Shown piece by piece: positions 12,301 through 24,721 of a stretch of 64,000 bases of DNA. The position numbers were made by a program, and so were the translations under genes. The DNA is taken from NCBI RefSeq assembly GCF_000002235.5, contig NW_022145596.1, positions 32,586,140 through 32,650,139 of the forward strand, written 5' to 3'. The notes below the pieces were generated by a model. That model was given only the letters and a program-made list of their open reading frames with translations, did not search any database and was not told the origin of the DNA. The DNA is from Strongylocentrotus purpuratus (lineage: Eukaryota; Echinodermata; Echinoidea; Camarodonta; Strongylocentrotidae). Within the stretch, counting starts at the first letter, position 1. Every line of letters starts with the position of its first letter.

Positions 12301-13143
12301 TTTTTTCAGTCATTAAGTAAACTTATACAACAAATATATAGACAGTATACCATGCTGAACATGCAAGTCATATGACCGACCCTACATGTACGTGTATCTG
12401 GGAGACTGATTGTTCAGCAGCACATCTCCCTGTGTCATGTATGTTGACTTCTGCCCTCTTGTGGGGGGAGTCAGGTAACTTTTTCATCTCATCGTGTGTG
12501 ATCACATTCTTTAACATTTATTTCAGGATGTTTCAGCAGACATGCATACATGTACATGTACACATAGAGAAAAATGCACAAATATCATAGATTTTTCAAC
12601 ACAAAAATCATCATCAAATATTATAAAAGTAAATGCCTTTAGGAAAGTCTTGGTATGTAGGGAAAAGATGTGTTTTCTTGATATAATTTTGTCTAGGACA
12701 CAAAGCATTGTCAATGGCCTTACTTTTCAAACAGAAATCTAATGAATTGGACTGGGACATCTGCTTGATTCTTTTACAAAGATATAAATAATTTAATTTT
12801 GTCTCTTAAGAAAATTCTGTTTTCATTACATGAATGAGAATACTTTCTTCACATCATGCTTAGAAAGATTAAAGATTTGATTATTTCAGTAATTAAAATT
12901 AAAACGATTCATATCTCTGAGATATGAAACATTCTCATTAAATGGCATTTACCCAACACTTTCCCTTCTAAGAAGAAGCAAACTTTTCATTGCTTGTGAT
13001 GTTTGAGGACCCTTATTTCTAAGGAGTTCTAAACACAAAATCTTGATCCATGACATTTGGGAGAAATGCACAAGCTTCCCTCGAAACGACAGCATTCCCG
13101 GAAGGACTTGAATGCATTATCCTGCAGCCAGACAGGTTACAAT
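9308..13143. other. AT-rich non-coding stretch
   Basis: I see no gene. A degenerate tandem repeat at 10735-10960 is listed separately. A short CpG-containing patch occurs near 11525-11610 without exon signals. Remaining open frames are short and AT-biased. Confidence 0.4.
10735..10960. repeat. Degenerate ~52-bp repeat with CAGCTG cores
   Basis: Four units start with an E-box-like core, GCAGCTG or a close variant, at about 10743, 10793, 10846 and 10901. Each core is followed by a TATGTTCACA- or TGTGTTAACA-like segment. Spacing is 51-55 bp, and the units are diverged and AT-rich between cores. Confidence 0.45.
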
Positions 13144-13595
13144 AGGCCTGTCTTGACTAGCTTGAGATTGCCATATATCCCGCTATTTCTGATTTGGGAA
13201 ATTATCCCAAGTTACAAATCGCGTCCTCATCAGCTCGAGATTGCCAAATAGCCCGTTATTTCTGATTTGGGAAATAATCCCGAAGTTACAAATCGCGTCC
13301 TTATCAGCTCGAGATTCGACCTCGAAACTTGAAACTCGACCTTGAGAAATTAGCTTGAGATATATTGCTCAGCATTCGCGCATAGTGCGAGTCTTCGGTC
13401 TGGTGAAAACACACCAGACGAATAGCTGGATATTTTGCAAACTATCCCAAGATATCTTGAGATGACAATCCTGACCAAATATCCCGCTAAATGCAACTTC
13501 GGGCTGATGAAGACGCAAATCAGCTGGATAGCTTGCGATGGGGATAGTTCAAATAGCGGGATATTTGGCAATCTCGAGCTAGTGAAAACAGGCCT
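13144..13595. mobile_element. 452-bp inverted-repeat element, family K
   Basis: Imperfect terminal inverted repeats of about 45 bp begin AGGCCTGT and contain GAGATTGCCAAATATCCCGC. The left arm is followed by a 73-bp direct duplication (starts near 13161 and 13234, third partial at 13308). A small stem TCTGGTG/CACCAGA lies near 13400. The element is markedly more CpG-rich than the flanks. It has no open frame and is therefore non-autonomous; no clear target duplication was found. Confidence 0.65.
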
Positions 13596-13667
13596 GATGG
13601 GAATATAGCAATCTGCCTGGGGTTATGTACTCTTTGCATGATTGGATGGAAGCACTGAGCTGAGAAC

Positions 13668-13838
13668 CTGTTCACACTGTACGAAATTTATAGGAAACTC
13701 GTATAAAGAAAAGTCATATGAAGAAAACAGTTTTAAAGAGGTAAACTGACATAGCAGCTGGACATTTATCAGCGCGCACTCATGATAAGCCTCGCCAAGT
13801 TTTACAATTTTCTTACTATACAATGTTTAGACTAGAAA
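13668..13838. mobile_element. Family F inverted-repeat element, short copy
   Basis: The ends read TGTTCACACT and, inverted, TAGTCTAAACA, matching the GTTCAGACTA-type ends of three longer copies at 32646, 33364 and 35808. Internally it shares the CGTATAAAGAAA and ACTCATGATAAGCC segments with those copies. It is an internally deleted non-autonomous relative. Confidence 0.5.
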
Positions 13839-15180
13839 AAAGTAACTCTTTTTAAACAACGAATTAGGGTTGTCTGAATGGAGGGTGAAGGCACTCATCA
13901 TCACAACGTCAGACCTGATATGTCAACTCCTGTATCCTAAATTGATGGTTGAAGTTATGAGATGAGAGACAGCCTGAGATTACAGGGTGCCCCGACAACA
14001 ACATCACAATACACATTGTCATGTTCATAGGACTGGTAAAATATACTCATATTGTATTTGAAAACTGAGAGAGACTTCTCATTACATTTTGAAATGAAAA
14101 TTTCAATTCAGATTAATGAAAACTTGAAGACCCATGTACAATTACAGGGATATCTTGAAGGAGGTACAAAGTTATTCTTCAGTATGACCTAATAAAAGAG
14201 TATATATCTAATTGTACGTACACCTATGTGCACAGTGAACATTAGTGCTGAGCCTGAAGAACAAATTAGGAAATCATTTACTGCGAGCAAGTCGTAGATT
14301 CACAATAGCAAAAAGAAATGTTTGAAATTATGAAGATTTTGAGGTACACGTAGATGCTTGGCAAAATAAATCAGAAAAGCATTACAATAAATATGTAATT
14401 AAACTATTGAAAATGACAAAACAGAACATTTGAAAGGCAGAATTTCACTCCCAACTTATATGCTAGATGTTCTCACTCTACTCTTAAGTGCCTTGAGCAA
14501 CTCTAGACTAGAGATGGATATGTTGCGCTTTATAAATATTGTTAATATTTATTTATTACTCTCTCCAGTGAAGGATATATGTACAAATTCACTCTACATG
14601 AAGAGCTGTCTGAGCAGTAATGTTCTCTTGAACTCATTTTGATGGGTTGGGTGATGTTATGGAAAGATGAGCCATGATTGAATATTGTAGAGCAAGGCGG
14701 CTACTCCATCAGTATTCATAAAGTCATTACTGATATTGATGTAGCACTTTGATGGGGAGGCCTCTAAGATGTGAAGGCATCTATGTTTGTTGGCAAGCCA
14801 TGAGAGTCAAACTTAAAACAGGGATTACATCTTCATCCTTTTAAATGTTCAAATATTGCTTCTCTTTGCTTATAATTAGAAACCAATTGCATGTATACAA
14901 GCAGGAAAGTGGGTGAGGAGTATTGGCATGTACTGCCTAAATTACCTATATGTAGCTCCCTTTTTACTTTCAAGTAATATGATTATTAATTATAACATTT
15001 AGGACATATCTCAACTACATGTATTTGTTAAAACAAAGAACACATTAATTTTTTTTTTTTTAATCTTCATAGACAAAATATGTGACCAATATGCCCTTTT
15101 AAGATTAAATTCAAATTCATGGAAATTGTACTTTTGTTGACAAAGCTAACATCAGTGACTGACCATTCAAACTGGACATT
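13839..15180. other. AT-rich DNA, no gene seen
   Basis: I see nothing with a supportable function. A GCGCTTTATAAATAT-type patch near 14527 resembles ends of dispersed repeats, but no boundaries could be drawn. Confidence 0.4.
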
Positions 15181-15186
15181 AATCTA

Positions 15187-15219
<33 letters not shown>

Positions 15220-15450
15220 CATTATTATTACTTATACAACGTTTTTCACATAAGGTCCAAAGCACTTATAGTAAATGACAATTACATGAATACATGTAAT
15301 AAGAAAAACAATCTTACAACTACAAACTTCGAAAAAAGATGTTGATCTTTTCAAGGCCTTTCTGAAAGTAATGACTGATAAAGACTGTCTAATTCTAAGT
15401 GGTAGATCATTCCAGTATTTTGAAGCAGAAACAGTTTACAAATGTCCTAT
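15181..15450. repeat. (ATT)n microsatellite and adjoining dispersed repeat
   Basis: An uninterrupted ATT/ATC tract at about 15188-15232 is followed by sequence resembling, with substitutions and indels, the block at 34975-35220. Both run from an ATT-rich end through a CTTT.AAG segment to a TTTTGAAGCAG or CTTCAAAGCAG motif. This suggests two old copies of one dispersed repeat with a microsatellite end. Confidence 0.4.
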
Positions 15451-16038
15451 CACATTGTTACATAATAACGTCTTGGCTTAATCTTTCTTTTACTGCCATC
15501 TAATCTCATTAAACAACAATCATGTATTTGTACAGCCATGTAAATACAACGCAGACACCAGCAAATAGTCGACTAAACACCACTAAGCAAGAAGTATTTA
15601 AACGACTCGATTTAAATGGTTCATTGTTTGACAAAATTGACCCTGTATTGAAACTTAGCTCATGTATCAATAAGACAGTTACATACTGAAAAACATGGCA
15701 AAGTAAAATCAAGCTGAAGCTCCTTGGTAAGATAGTAGCAAACAAATGAAGGAGTATTCCATTCTAAATTCTATTTGCACTTTGCATAGTCTGGTTACCC
15801 ATTTAGTTTATCTGTGCTGCAAATGAAACAAAATCGCACATTTTCTTGCTACAGTTAAAAAATGAATATTATTGAGGTAATATTTTAACATGATAATTTG
15901 TTCTGTGTTTATGATCCAAGCAAGTATCACTTTAAATAACCTATTGCCTTTGAAAACCCATTTTTATTAGAACCTGCCAATTTCATTCAGCTATAGATAG
16001 CATTACATCAAGGAATAGATGATGAATGTGAGAGATAT

Positions 16039-16135
16039 CGTCGCTGTTTTCACGAAGTGACGGTAGTGAAAAAAAAATGCATTCACTTTGCGTTACGATT
16101 TTCCTCACTACCGTCACTTCGTGAAAACAAGGACG
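16039..16135 (+). mobile_element. 97-bp foldback element, family A copy 2
   Basis: It has the same length and arms as the copy at 42970-43066, differing at only a few positions. It lies between ATAT sequences on both sides, compatible with a short AT-rich target duplication, and directly precedes a purine-rich microsatellite. Confidence 0.8.
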
Positions 16136-16188
16136 ATATATATATCTTGTCTGGGACAGAACAATGTGATAACAAACACATGTGTAGC

Positions 16189-16452
16189 CTGAGAGACAGA
16201 GAGAGGGGGAGAGAGAAGAACAGAGAAAGAGAGAGGGGGAGAGGGAAGAACAGAGAAAGAGAGAGAGGGGGAGAGAGAAGAAAAGAGAGAGAGAGAGAGA
16301 AAGAATAAGAGAAATAGAAAGAGAGAGAGAAAGAAATAAAGAGAGAAAGAAAGAAAGAAAGAAAGAGGGAGAGAGAAGAGAAAGTGCAGAGAGGGAGGGA
16401 GAAAAGGAGAGAAAAGGAGAGAAAAGGAGAGGAAAGAGAGAGAGAGAGAGAT
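16189..16452. repeat. GA-rich low-complexity tract
   Basis: The tract is almost pure purine on the plus strand, built of AGAGAG, GGGAGAG and AAGAAAG blocks. Long open frames on both strands (Arg/Glu-rich on one, Ser/Leu-rich on the other) are translations of this tract and are not genes. Confidence 0.9.
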
Positions 16453-17725
16453 AGAGAATAGCTTTGGTTGTGTAACTTGAGTCCTGTGAGAATCAAAGAT
16501 GCGCTTTCACTTGACCTTTTACCTCTCATGACCTTTGAGGTCATTATAGTTATGAAGAGACAATGTCAGAAAGTGTATTGGGAGAGATGACACATAGGAA
16601 ACACAACCATGGTAGCAATCATGGCGTAGACAGAGGATGCCCTCCGATGCCTCCCCCTTCCCAATTTTTTTACCAAAGTTTGAAGATGTGCAGACTTCCT
16701 TGATTACACTATCCTGGAAGATGCACTTACCATTCTTGAGTATTTATTTTTTTCACACTCAATCTTTCTTGAATCCAAACACTGGCTCAGAGAATCGTTT
16801 AATGAATAGATACAGAACGGGTTAGTGAGGTCTTTTGATGAGTCAGTGTTGTTTAAGAAAAGTTAAGAAATGTAAAGAGGAGTTCATCAAACATCCCCCA
16901 CCCGCAAAAAAAAAATCATCAAGTTTCTCAAAATCACATGTTGATTACCCATTGGCAATTAAATGTGAAAGACAAAGTTACAATCCTAACTTTTTGAAAT
17001 TTTGAATGTGAAAGAAATTATATTATTTTAACTTCTTGTGTTATTCTTTTTTTTTTGATGGGGTTTATTTTTTCAATTGTTCTTTTTTACAAGATGCAGA
17101 TGAAAAATAAAGACAAGCTATAAAACCAAATGACATGAAGAGTGGGCTTTATAATTGAATAAGAAGTAACAAGAAAAGTTTAAGAAAATAAGATTTTGAA
17201 AAGCAAATTGATAAAATATTTTTCTTAAAATGCATGACAAAGAAATTGAAAATCTGTAACTTTTTGAAGTTTTAAAGTTAATTACCACGTACCTCCGTGA
17301 ATATATATACAAACATAACCCCGACCTCCTTCCACCCAGTGCTAGACTGCCTGGTTATGCCGCATCATAGCAGGGTATAGTGAATCTTCTTCACACCTGT
17401 GACAGTTTGACTTCTCAGATTTCAACCAAACAACCCTGTATTACACCATTATCTTCAAGCTTCTATTTCCAAACCATTGTTATTATCATACTTTGTGATT
17501 TTAGATCTTGAAATCTGTTGAATGTGGTGTAGGAGAATGCAAGCAGCCTTGAATTTTCCACTTTATTACAATAAAAATCCCAAAATATATCTGTCCGAAC
17601 ATTTCAACACATACTTGACTAAATTAAAGGTAACGGGCCATTTCATATCATCTGGACAATGTAAATTAATATATTTACAAACCTTTACCACAAACTGATT
17701 TTCATCACATAAGAAGTTAGTCTGA
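16453..17725. other. AT-rich DNA, no gene seen
   Basis: There is no repeat structure or exon beyond short poly-A and poly-T runs. Confidence 0.4.
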
Positions 17726-18094
17726 TTGTGCAGACTATACTTGAGAGACTGGCAGGAAACCCTTCTTTCCCAGGGACCTTGGTTTTGTCCTCCTGTAGGG
17801 GGTCAAGATCAGGTCACAGTCCCTCTTGATAATTCTATTCTTAGAGCTAATACTAATATGACATTTGAAAAGGTAGTTGAATTATCTGGTCATGCCTTAA
17901 AGGTGCAAAACCTATATATTTTTCCTCCTAAATGGCTTGTAATATGGATTCCATTTCAAGATTCTAAACAGACTGAAATGCCTACAGCTCTCTATGAACT
18001 ATATGTATTTAAGATTTTTTTCCTTCTTTTTATCCTAAAGGGTTTGGTATTCAACCACGAAATAAACTCAATTTACACCAACAACAAAACTTGA
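17726..18094 (+). CDS. Unclassified 122-codon frame
   Basis: This is the longest frame in the window that is not low-complexity or a tandem repeat. It encodes 122 residues from ATG to TGA. The first 95 or so are of mixed composition (for example GPWFCPPVGGQDQVTVPLDN) and the end is hydrophobic (IFFLLFILKGLVF), as in a C-terminal membrane segment. I recognise no domain. A cryptic acceptor (TTGTGCAG) lies just inside the start and a weak donor (AAAAG|GTAGTT) inside the frame, so it could also be an exon of something else or a transposon remnant. Confidence 0.18.
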   Translation: MCRLYLRDWQETLLSQGPWFCPPVGGQDQVTVPLDNSILRANTNMTFEKVVELSGHALKVQNLYIFPPKWLVIWIPFQDSKQTEMPTALYELYVFKIFFLLFILKGLVFNHEINSIYTNNKT

Positions 18095-18265
18095 ATAAAA
18101 TAACGTTGGGCCTTCACTGAAAACTATTCACACACATGTAAAAATATAGTTATATGTGATGTCATCTACTGTGAAAGCCTGATGGTACCACCTCATTCAA
18201 TTCTAGAAAAGCAGGGACATGGAAGTGGGACATGGAAGGAAGGCTTGTATTATGTTTATGAGGTC

Positions 18266-18663
18266 ATAGAGTACCGAAGCTGTGACGTCATAAAAATCTA
18301 TTTTTAGAATTTCTCAATTTTTTCTTCATTTTCCGAAAGAACATCAAAAATAATGTCCAAATGTTGAAAACCAATTGAATATGTTAAATATTGGCTGAGA
18401 TACGACCATCTGAATAAAGAAACTCCCCATAGGAACTCAGTGTTATATGCTCTGGCTCCTAATGGTTAGGAGCCAGAGCATTATAACACTGAGTTCCCAT
18501 AGGACATATATTCATTCGGATGGTCATAACTCAGCCAATATTTAACATATTCAATTGGTTTTCTACATTTGGACATTATTTTTGGTGTTCTTTCGGTATA
18601 TGAAGAAAAAATTGAGAAATTCTAAAAATAGATTTTTGATGACGTCACACTTCACCACTCTAT
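18266..18663. mobile_element. 398-bp long-hairpin element, family C
   Basis: Two arms of about 190 bp are near-perfect reverse complements around a seven-base loop at about 18461-18467 (CTCCT, AATGGTT, AGGAG). The outer ends contain ATAGAGT/ACTCTAT, and each arm has a TGACGTCA palindrome near its end. A single arm of the same family occurs alone at 41192-41395. There is no open frame. If transcribed, the RNA would fold into a long dsRNA hairpin. Confidence 0.8.
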
Positions 18664-19171
18664 TTCATGCACAATTCAATCATTAAAAAAAAAAAACACA
18701 AGTAAATGTACAGTCTTAAGTTGTAAGTGTACATGAATGAAACATAATTTTCTTCACACTCATCAGTCATCACATATCTTTTGAATTAAAACTAAGCAAA
18801 AACTAAAGTAGAAATGCACAAGGATGCTATCATTCAATGTTTGTAGAGAACCAGAAGGGTTTTAATCCTGTAATGAATAATAGGAGTTAGAGTCCTTCTG
18901 GCACTGATTGGACATAATGATCTTGCACATGTCAAATTGGAAAGCAATAATTCTGTTGAAAATTACTTCCAGCTCTAAACTGAAACTTGAAAATGAAAAC
19001 GATGTTGGTCGTTGAGTGTGTAGACATTGAACCTTTTTGTGATACAGCACTACTGTCATCCCTTAGTATGTTGATTGTGCTTAGAAGTAATAACACATGG
19101 AGGTCTCAGTGTACAAAGTAAATCTCAGTCTCACTTTCCAAATGCTCCAAGGATTTCCTCTTACCCAACAC
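18664..19171. other. AT-rich DNA, no gene seen
   Basis: Apart from a short poly-A run near 18686, nothing supportable is visible. Confidence 0.4.
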
Positions 19172-19375
19172 TGAAAGTTAAAGTTGAGTTCTAGTCATGC
19201 GATTGCATTGTGAAAGGAACGTTGTGGAATCGATCAGAAAAAGTTGATCATGTAGCATATAAGTTTTGGTGTGTACTGCAAGGTTCTGGAATCATCAAGA
19301 TGATATGTAATTTGGTCAAGTCTTGGTTAAGTTACAAGCACTGTACACAGAAGGATGTATATGGGACTACAAGAA
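19172..19375 (+). mobile_element. Family B element, truncated old copy
   Basis: The left part of the family B element is clear: GCGATTGCATTGTGAAAG, then GTTGTGGAATCGATCAGAAA, then TGTATATGGGACTA. Similarity stops after this. It carries the GGTGTGTACTGCAAGG segment that is shared with the copies at 22556 and 46477 and deleted in the two youngest copies. The 117-codon frame crossing it is a by-product. Confidence 0.7.
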
Positions 19376-20706
19376 CACGTGGTGTAAAAATCTGTCCTGA
19401 TTTTTACGATGTTACTTGCCATATTTCGAATATGAAGGCATTTGAAGAGCCATGCTTTTCAGGGAGCATGTTTTATCTGATGTTCTTCCACCCTTGCATC
19501 ATAACAATGATAACGCTCCCAAATTATTTTTCAACTCTTCCCAGAACTCAACCTTCTCTTTAAAAGAAAAGAGTCCTACGGCCTCACGATCAGATGATTG
19601 AATCACACAGTTCAAGTAAACAGGGTTTTGTATATAAAGTATAAGATATATACTGTAGCCATAAATATTTGTCATTCGTATCACTACATCCACAATAATG
19701 AATTTGTATGCATGACAATATAGTGTGTCTTTCTACATTATCATAACAATGAAATATGATTCAATCAACTTCATCACAACTTTTCCTCGTAATGAGAACT
19801 TACAAATATTTTGACTGAATCAAATCGGAGTATGAGCTTGGATTGCTGTGAATGAGAATTTGTAAACCTTTATTTTGAATAGCAAAATACATTATATGTG
19901 ATTAATGATGTCTATGTTACCTTTTATACCCCATTACAATGCACTGCCACAACATAGTGATTTCTGCATCAATCTTGTAATGTCGAGGCTAAGAATGCAG
20001 ACATACCGGTAGGTCTTGAGGGTGGAGTGAGATAGGGACAACAGGAAGTGCCCTAGATAAGCCTTTATTTGGCTTTTGGTGACCCCCCGCCTCCCCCCCC
20101 CCACATTCAAATATCCAAGTGTACAGGTAGTACTTATCTTCTCCTTTTCCTATGTTCTTTTATTGTTTAATTGTTGAATGTTTTTTTATATATTGTTTGT
20201 TCCTCTGTAATTTGTATATCATGTATTTTTTTTTTTTTTTATATATTTTATTGCATTTTCTTGTTTTATCTTTGAATGTGTAAATCAATACCTTCTGAAC
20301 CTTCTGAATTTGGAGTCAGCAGGGCGGTAATTCGCATGTCACTAACTTGATTGATATAAATGAAATGTAATGAAATGACAACACAAATGATATGAACAGG
20401 CTAAAGGTCAATAAAATGTTATGATTAGGTTTAATGATTATGACCACTGTTAATAGTTAGTCTTATGAGGTAAGCCTGTCTGTTAAGCTCTATTTCCTCT
20501 CTTCAGGTCAGTCTTATCAGGGAGGTGAGACCTGGTTTAATCATCTAAATATCCATGTTGTAGAAACCTACTGCTGGACTAGCTGTCTGTCTTCAACACA
20601 TAGACTACAGTTTTCTGAATCAATTCATGGTGCCTTCAAGAAGCTCGACCAAGGAGAAACATACATGGAATGAACAGCTCATCGCCTGGCTGGCGGTAGG
20701 GTGTTA
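19376..20706. other. AT-rich DNA, no gene seen
   Basis: It holds a C-rich run near 20083-20102 and T-rich runs near 20228. I saw no exon or bounded element. Confidence 0.4.
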
Positions 20707-20960
20707 GCTCGAACTTCAGGTAAAAAATGAAGCGTTGAGCAGAAGGGCGTTAGCACTAAATTGCTTCAAACTTTTTTTAAACTGACTTGTGTTGCCATGT
20801 TCTACTATAACATTTCTATTAGTCTTTTAACTTTTAAATCAATTTTCAGGACAGAAAGTAGTTAAAATATAAAACAAATCTTTAAATGCGAATAATTCGA
20901 AAAGTAGTTTGGAGTCGCTCTCGCGCTGACGCCCTTCTGCCATTTGGCTGACGAGCTATA
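20707..20960. mobile_element. ~250-bp inverted-repeat element, family L
   Basis: GCAGAAGGGCGTTAGC at 20739 is repeated inverted as GCTGACGCCCTTCTGC at 20925-20940, and outer TAGCTCG/CGAGCTA sequences extend the symmetry to about 20704 and 20959. The AT-rich centre is non-coding. It is probably a non-autonomous transposon; there is only one copy in the window. Confidence 0.45.
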
Positions 20961-22555
20961 GTTTACATAAACTCCTACATAAAACAGGACTTAATTCCTA
21001 AGAACAAGACAATTCATGTGACAAAATTGTTTCCCGAGAGACCATGTTTTAGATGATATTACTCAAGTTTGTAAATGCTAATATTCAATTCCTCAAACAC
21101 TTGACTGTAGACATGAACTACCTTGAGGATACTTGCCTTTGACTGAGTCTGAGATGTGATGCTTTTAAGCTTTTTTACTGCATGCTGCAGGATATTATCA
21201 ATGCATGTAATGGAAGTAGGAGAACTTGATACTCCTGCCCTAGATTTTAGCAGTTCTGCTGTAGGGTAATGATTTCTGTTCCATTTTCTCCTCTCTTCCA
21301 CATTTTCATCCCATTTTATGCATCTTCCTCACAACATTCTCGACTGTGAATTCATATCCCTTTCGGGGTAACTTATCACAGTTTTCTCTTCTCTTTTCTT
21401 CACTATACTATACTATATCCTCTTTCTAGTTCTCCATCACCTTCACTATTCTGCTTCATTCATTTTCTTTCCTTCAGCAAAATATTTATCTCTTTCCCAA
21501 ACCTCTTCTTTTCTGGATTTCTGCATCCTCCTTTTTAACCTCAAACTTAGTGTAATATTTATAGTTGATCTAATTGACAATTACAATGTATAACGAGATC
21601 TGTACCAGGATCTGTTTTGCTCAAAATATTTACTCCACAATGACTTTGAGAATTGAATTTGATTTTATCAGAGTCAATATGAATCTATTTCCAACTTTTT
21701 AGTATTTTTTAGAATACACCATACAATAGGTGATATTGATGTAGTTATGACAAAACTGACTCCGGAAAGAAAATTGAGAATCAACACACATGTTGACTGC
21801 AAGTTTTATTTGATTTGCACATTAAGTGCCTTTCAAACATGACTCTATTGAATGCCGTCATTGAGCAGACAGTCTGTGAATATCGTCTTACTGAACAAAT
21901 AGATAATCCTCTGCCAAGGGACATTGTAAAAGCCTCCCTAGGTTCCCACTATTACCCTTTTATCAAACATCTAATGTAGCTTAGCACTCAGAAGTACACT
22001 TGACTTCTCTAACAATGCCAAACCAATGTCTACACTCTGCAGGATGTATGTACGGGGGGTTCTTTATCGTTAAACTATACTTTATAGTATACTTTCTTCA
22101 TTCTTCTTTTGATTTACGAATAAATCAACATCTTTTATTCCAAAGATGATCATGTGGTTTTAGTATGTGTCAAAATTTGAATAAACACCTGCTGTTACAA
22201 AGAATTTATAACAACAATATGTCAGATGAATGACTACTCGGTCATAATCAGGATCTTTTAATGTAATGAATCATTATTCTTTCATGACCAAACATAAACA
22301 AATGAGTGGGCAAAATTCTGCCAAGTATTTGAGTACAGAATGAAACCAGGATATCTTAACGTTTAAAGATAAACTCCAGTTCCGGTAAAAAAAAAAGAAA
22401 ATTAATTCTCGCAGAATCAAACGAAACTTACACTGAATGTTCAAGATTACATATAAATGACATGCGCCAAACAATTTTGGAAGAAAATGTATACTGGCTG
22501 AGTAATGAGCATAGAAAGAAAAGGAAATCAAGGTAGTACTAGCCCCGACACCGTG
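20961..22555. other. AT-rich DNA, no gene seen
   Basis: There are pyrimidine-rich patches around 21290-21540. No repeats or exons could be supported. Confidence 0.4.
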
Positions 22556-22757
22556 TGTGTTGTCCCATATATAGCTTTCTGTGTACAGTGCTTGTTACTT
22601 TACCAAGACTCGGTCAAATTTATTATGATTTTGATGACTCCAGAACCTTGCAGTGCACACCAATACTTACCTGCTACATGATCAACTGTTTCTGATCCTT
22701 TCCACACCTTTTCTTTCACAATGCAATCGCATTACCAGTACTAAAGTTTATCTTTAA
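22556..22757 (-). mobile_element. Family B element, truncated old copy (reverse)
   Basis: The reverse complement matches the left half of family B from the TTAA end through CAATGCAATCGCAT, GGTGTGCACTGCAAGG and the GTATATGGGAC block, then stops near the same breakpoint as the copy at 19172. The terminal region is diverged. Confidence 0.65.
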
Positions 22758-23064
22758 GACAAGAGGTCTTCCTGGCACCATGTCTTCCTCTACCCAGCAT
22801 CTTAAAGTTAAAGACTGTACAGCATATACTAGGTGGATTGAGAGCCAGATGGGTGTTATCTCATATCATTATGCATAGAGTTAACACCTTGTTTTCACAC
22901 TCAGACATAATACAAGCCAAGGCTACAGCATGTATTGACTCACCAGGTACCAGTACATTAAACAGGAAACGAATCCACCTGATGTTTTATTCGCAGACGA
23001 TGGTATTACAAACCAAATCTACCCCATATGTACCAAAACAACAATACAATAAATAACCCTTGTA

Positions 23065-23625
23065 TTAAAGGGATAGTTAAGTTCTTGTTTAATAGGACCG
23101 CAGATGCCTTCAAAGTGCATGGTTAATGCACTTATTTATGACATTTCTAGTGACCTTTTAGAACCTAAAATTGTTATGAAGGTAATTATTAGACCCTATA
23201 ATGTGTGAATTTAGATTGAATACGATCATACCAATTCAGCTTCATTTTTAAACAATACGGTGACCGTTAATTAATTAATCAATTAATTAATAATAACAAT
23301 ACACAGGCCAGCTTGTTGTGCGTATTATAACCAACACAAAAAAGCTAACAAAAAGCCAATATTGGCTGAAATAAAACGTATAAGGCCCCATCTCGTTTTT
23401 CAACGGCTGGTTCAAAAATTTGTGGGGCACCACAAATATTAGGAATGGTTAAATTTATGGATTTTTCAGCCATCTCTTAACCAATTTTGATCAAACGAAG
23501 ATGATTTTGTCATTCAAATTGTACATTCTTTCAAATTTGACTCAGTATTTTATCATCTCATGAAAAAATTGTTTTGTGTAGCGCCCTATAGCGCCCTCTG
23601 CAACAAAACTCAACCATCCCTTTAA
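23065..23625. mobile_element. 561-bp TTAA-flanked element, family E
   Basis: The left end reads TTAAAGGGATAGTTAAGTTC and the right end, reverse-complemented, TTAAAGGGATGGTTGAGTTT, giving terminal inverted repeats of about 24 bp with TTAA at both outer ends. A GCGCCCTATAGCGCCCTCTG motif lies near the right end. No open frame of useful size is present, so it is non-autonomous. Only one copy was found. Confidence 0.65.
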
Positions 23626-24721
23626 GGCATCCAGGAAACTCATGTAAATAAAGACAGATGAAAAGAACAAGCTAGCCTTGATACAGGAAATGTTTCCCAG
23701 AGTTCAATGATAAAACATTATAAATAGGCCTTATAGCAAATCCGCTTCAATCCAATAGGTATCTGATATAGCACTTTTTCCTTGTAGTTATAAGTTGCTA
23801 AACATGCCGGATCACTCAATCAATAACAGGTCACTTTAAAAACTGACCATCAGGTGAGTCAATGCAAACATGTCTATAGATAGCATACAATCTCTAAGCC
23901 TATTTATCTAACAAGATGTTTCCTCTTCCTTTATATGATGAATTATATTTGGAGTTTAGAAGCTACCATATCTCTGATAATCAACTCATATACATGCCTA
24001 CCACAAATCATAAATATTGCAGACATACCGGTACCAGAAATATTGCATACATAATATGAGAAAACCTCAATGTGGAATAGTCCAGTCACAAAGATTTAAG
24101 AGACAGGTACAGAGAATGGTTCCAAGGGGAGGGGGGGGTCCCTCTATATCTACCCTGAAACGAAATCATTTACATGCTTGTCCCACCGTTGCTTTTTGTC
24201 TACATTTTTTTTTTTTTTAATCATAGAAATTTCAAATCTCATAAAATCAGCATAAAAGTTGTAAATGCCATGACTGAATTTGATAAAAGGGTTCCTCCCA
24301 ACATCATAGAGAATTAAGCCGAATTGCAAATATATGACAGAACCACACCCACTGTACTAATAAGCAATAAAACTGTAATTCAATGCACAATTGTCAGAAA
24401 CTCTTTATAAATGCAACATTGATTTGATGCCACTTTATACTTACCGATGCCAAAAAGACACAAATCTGATAACTAATACTTCATCATCTCTATGATTTTC
24501 TAATAATGGTTGGATTACACTGATGAACAAAAAAAACATTATCATCATGACGCATTTCAATATTTGCCTTAACATTTTGATAGCAGTATCACTTCATGTC
24601 AGCTTACAAAAATTCTCATTACTTTCTGTGTGAGATGTTATCATGAGAAGCTAATTCTTGAAAGAAAATTGAAATATTATTATTTCAAAATAGAAAACCC
24701 TAGCTCATAGTATGTTCTTAC
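23626..24721. other. AT-rich DNA, no gene seen
   Basis: A G-rich run lies near 24126-24140 and a T run near 24208-24220. There are no other features. Confidence 0.35.

Noticed and set aside
16057..16544. 153-codon Ser/Leu-rich and 83-codon Arg/Glu-rich frames
   Set aside because: Same cause, the GA tract at 16189-16452.
22661..22672. Minus-strand splice donor CAG|GTAAGT
   Set aside because: It lies inside a family B copy and is part of the repeat sequence.
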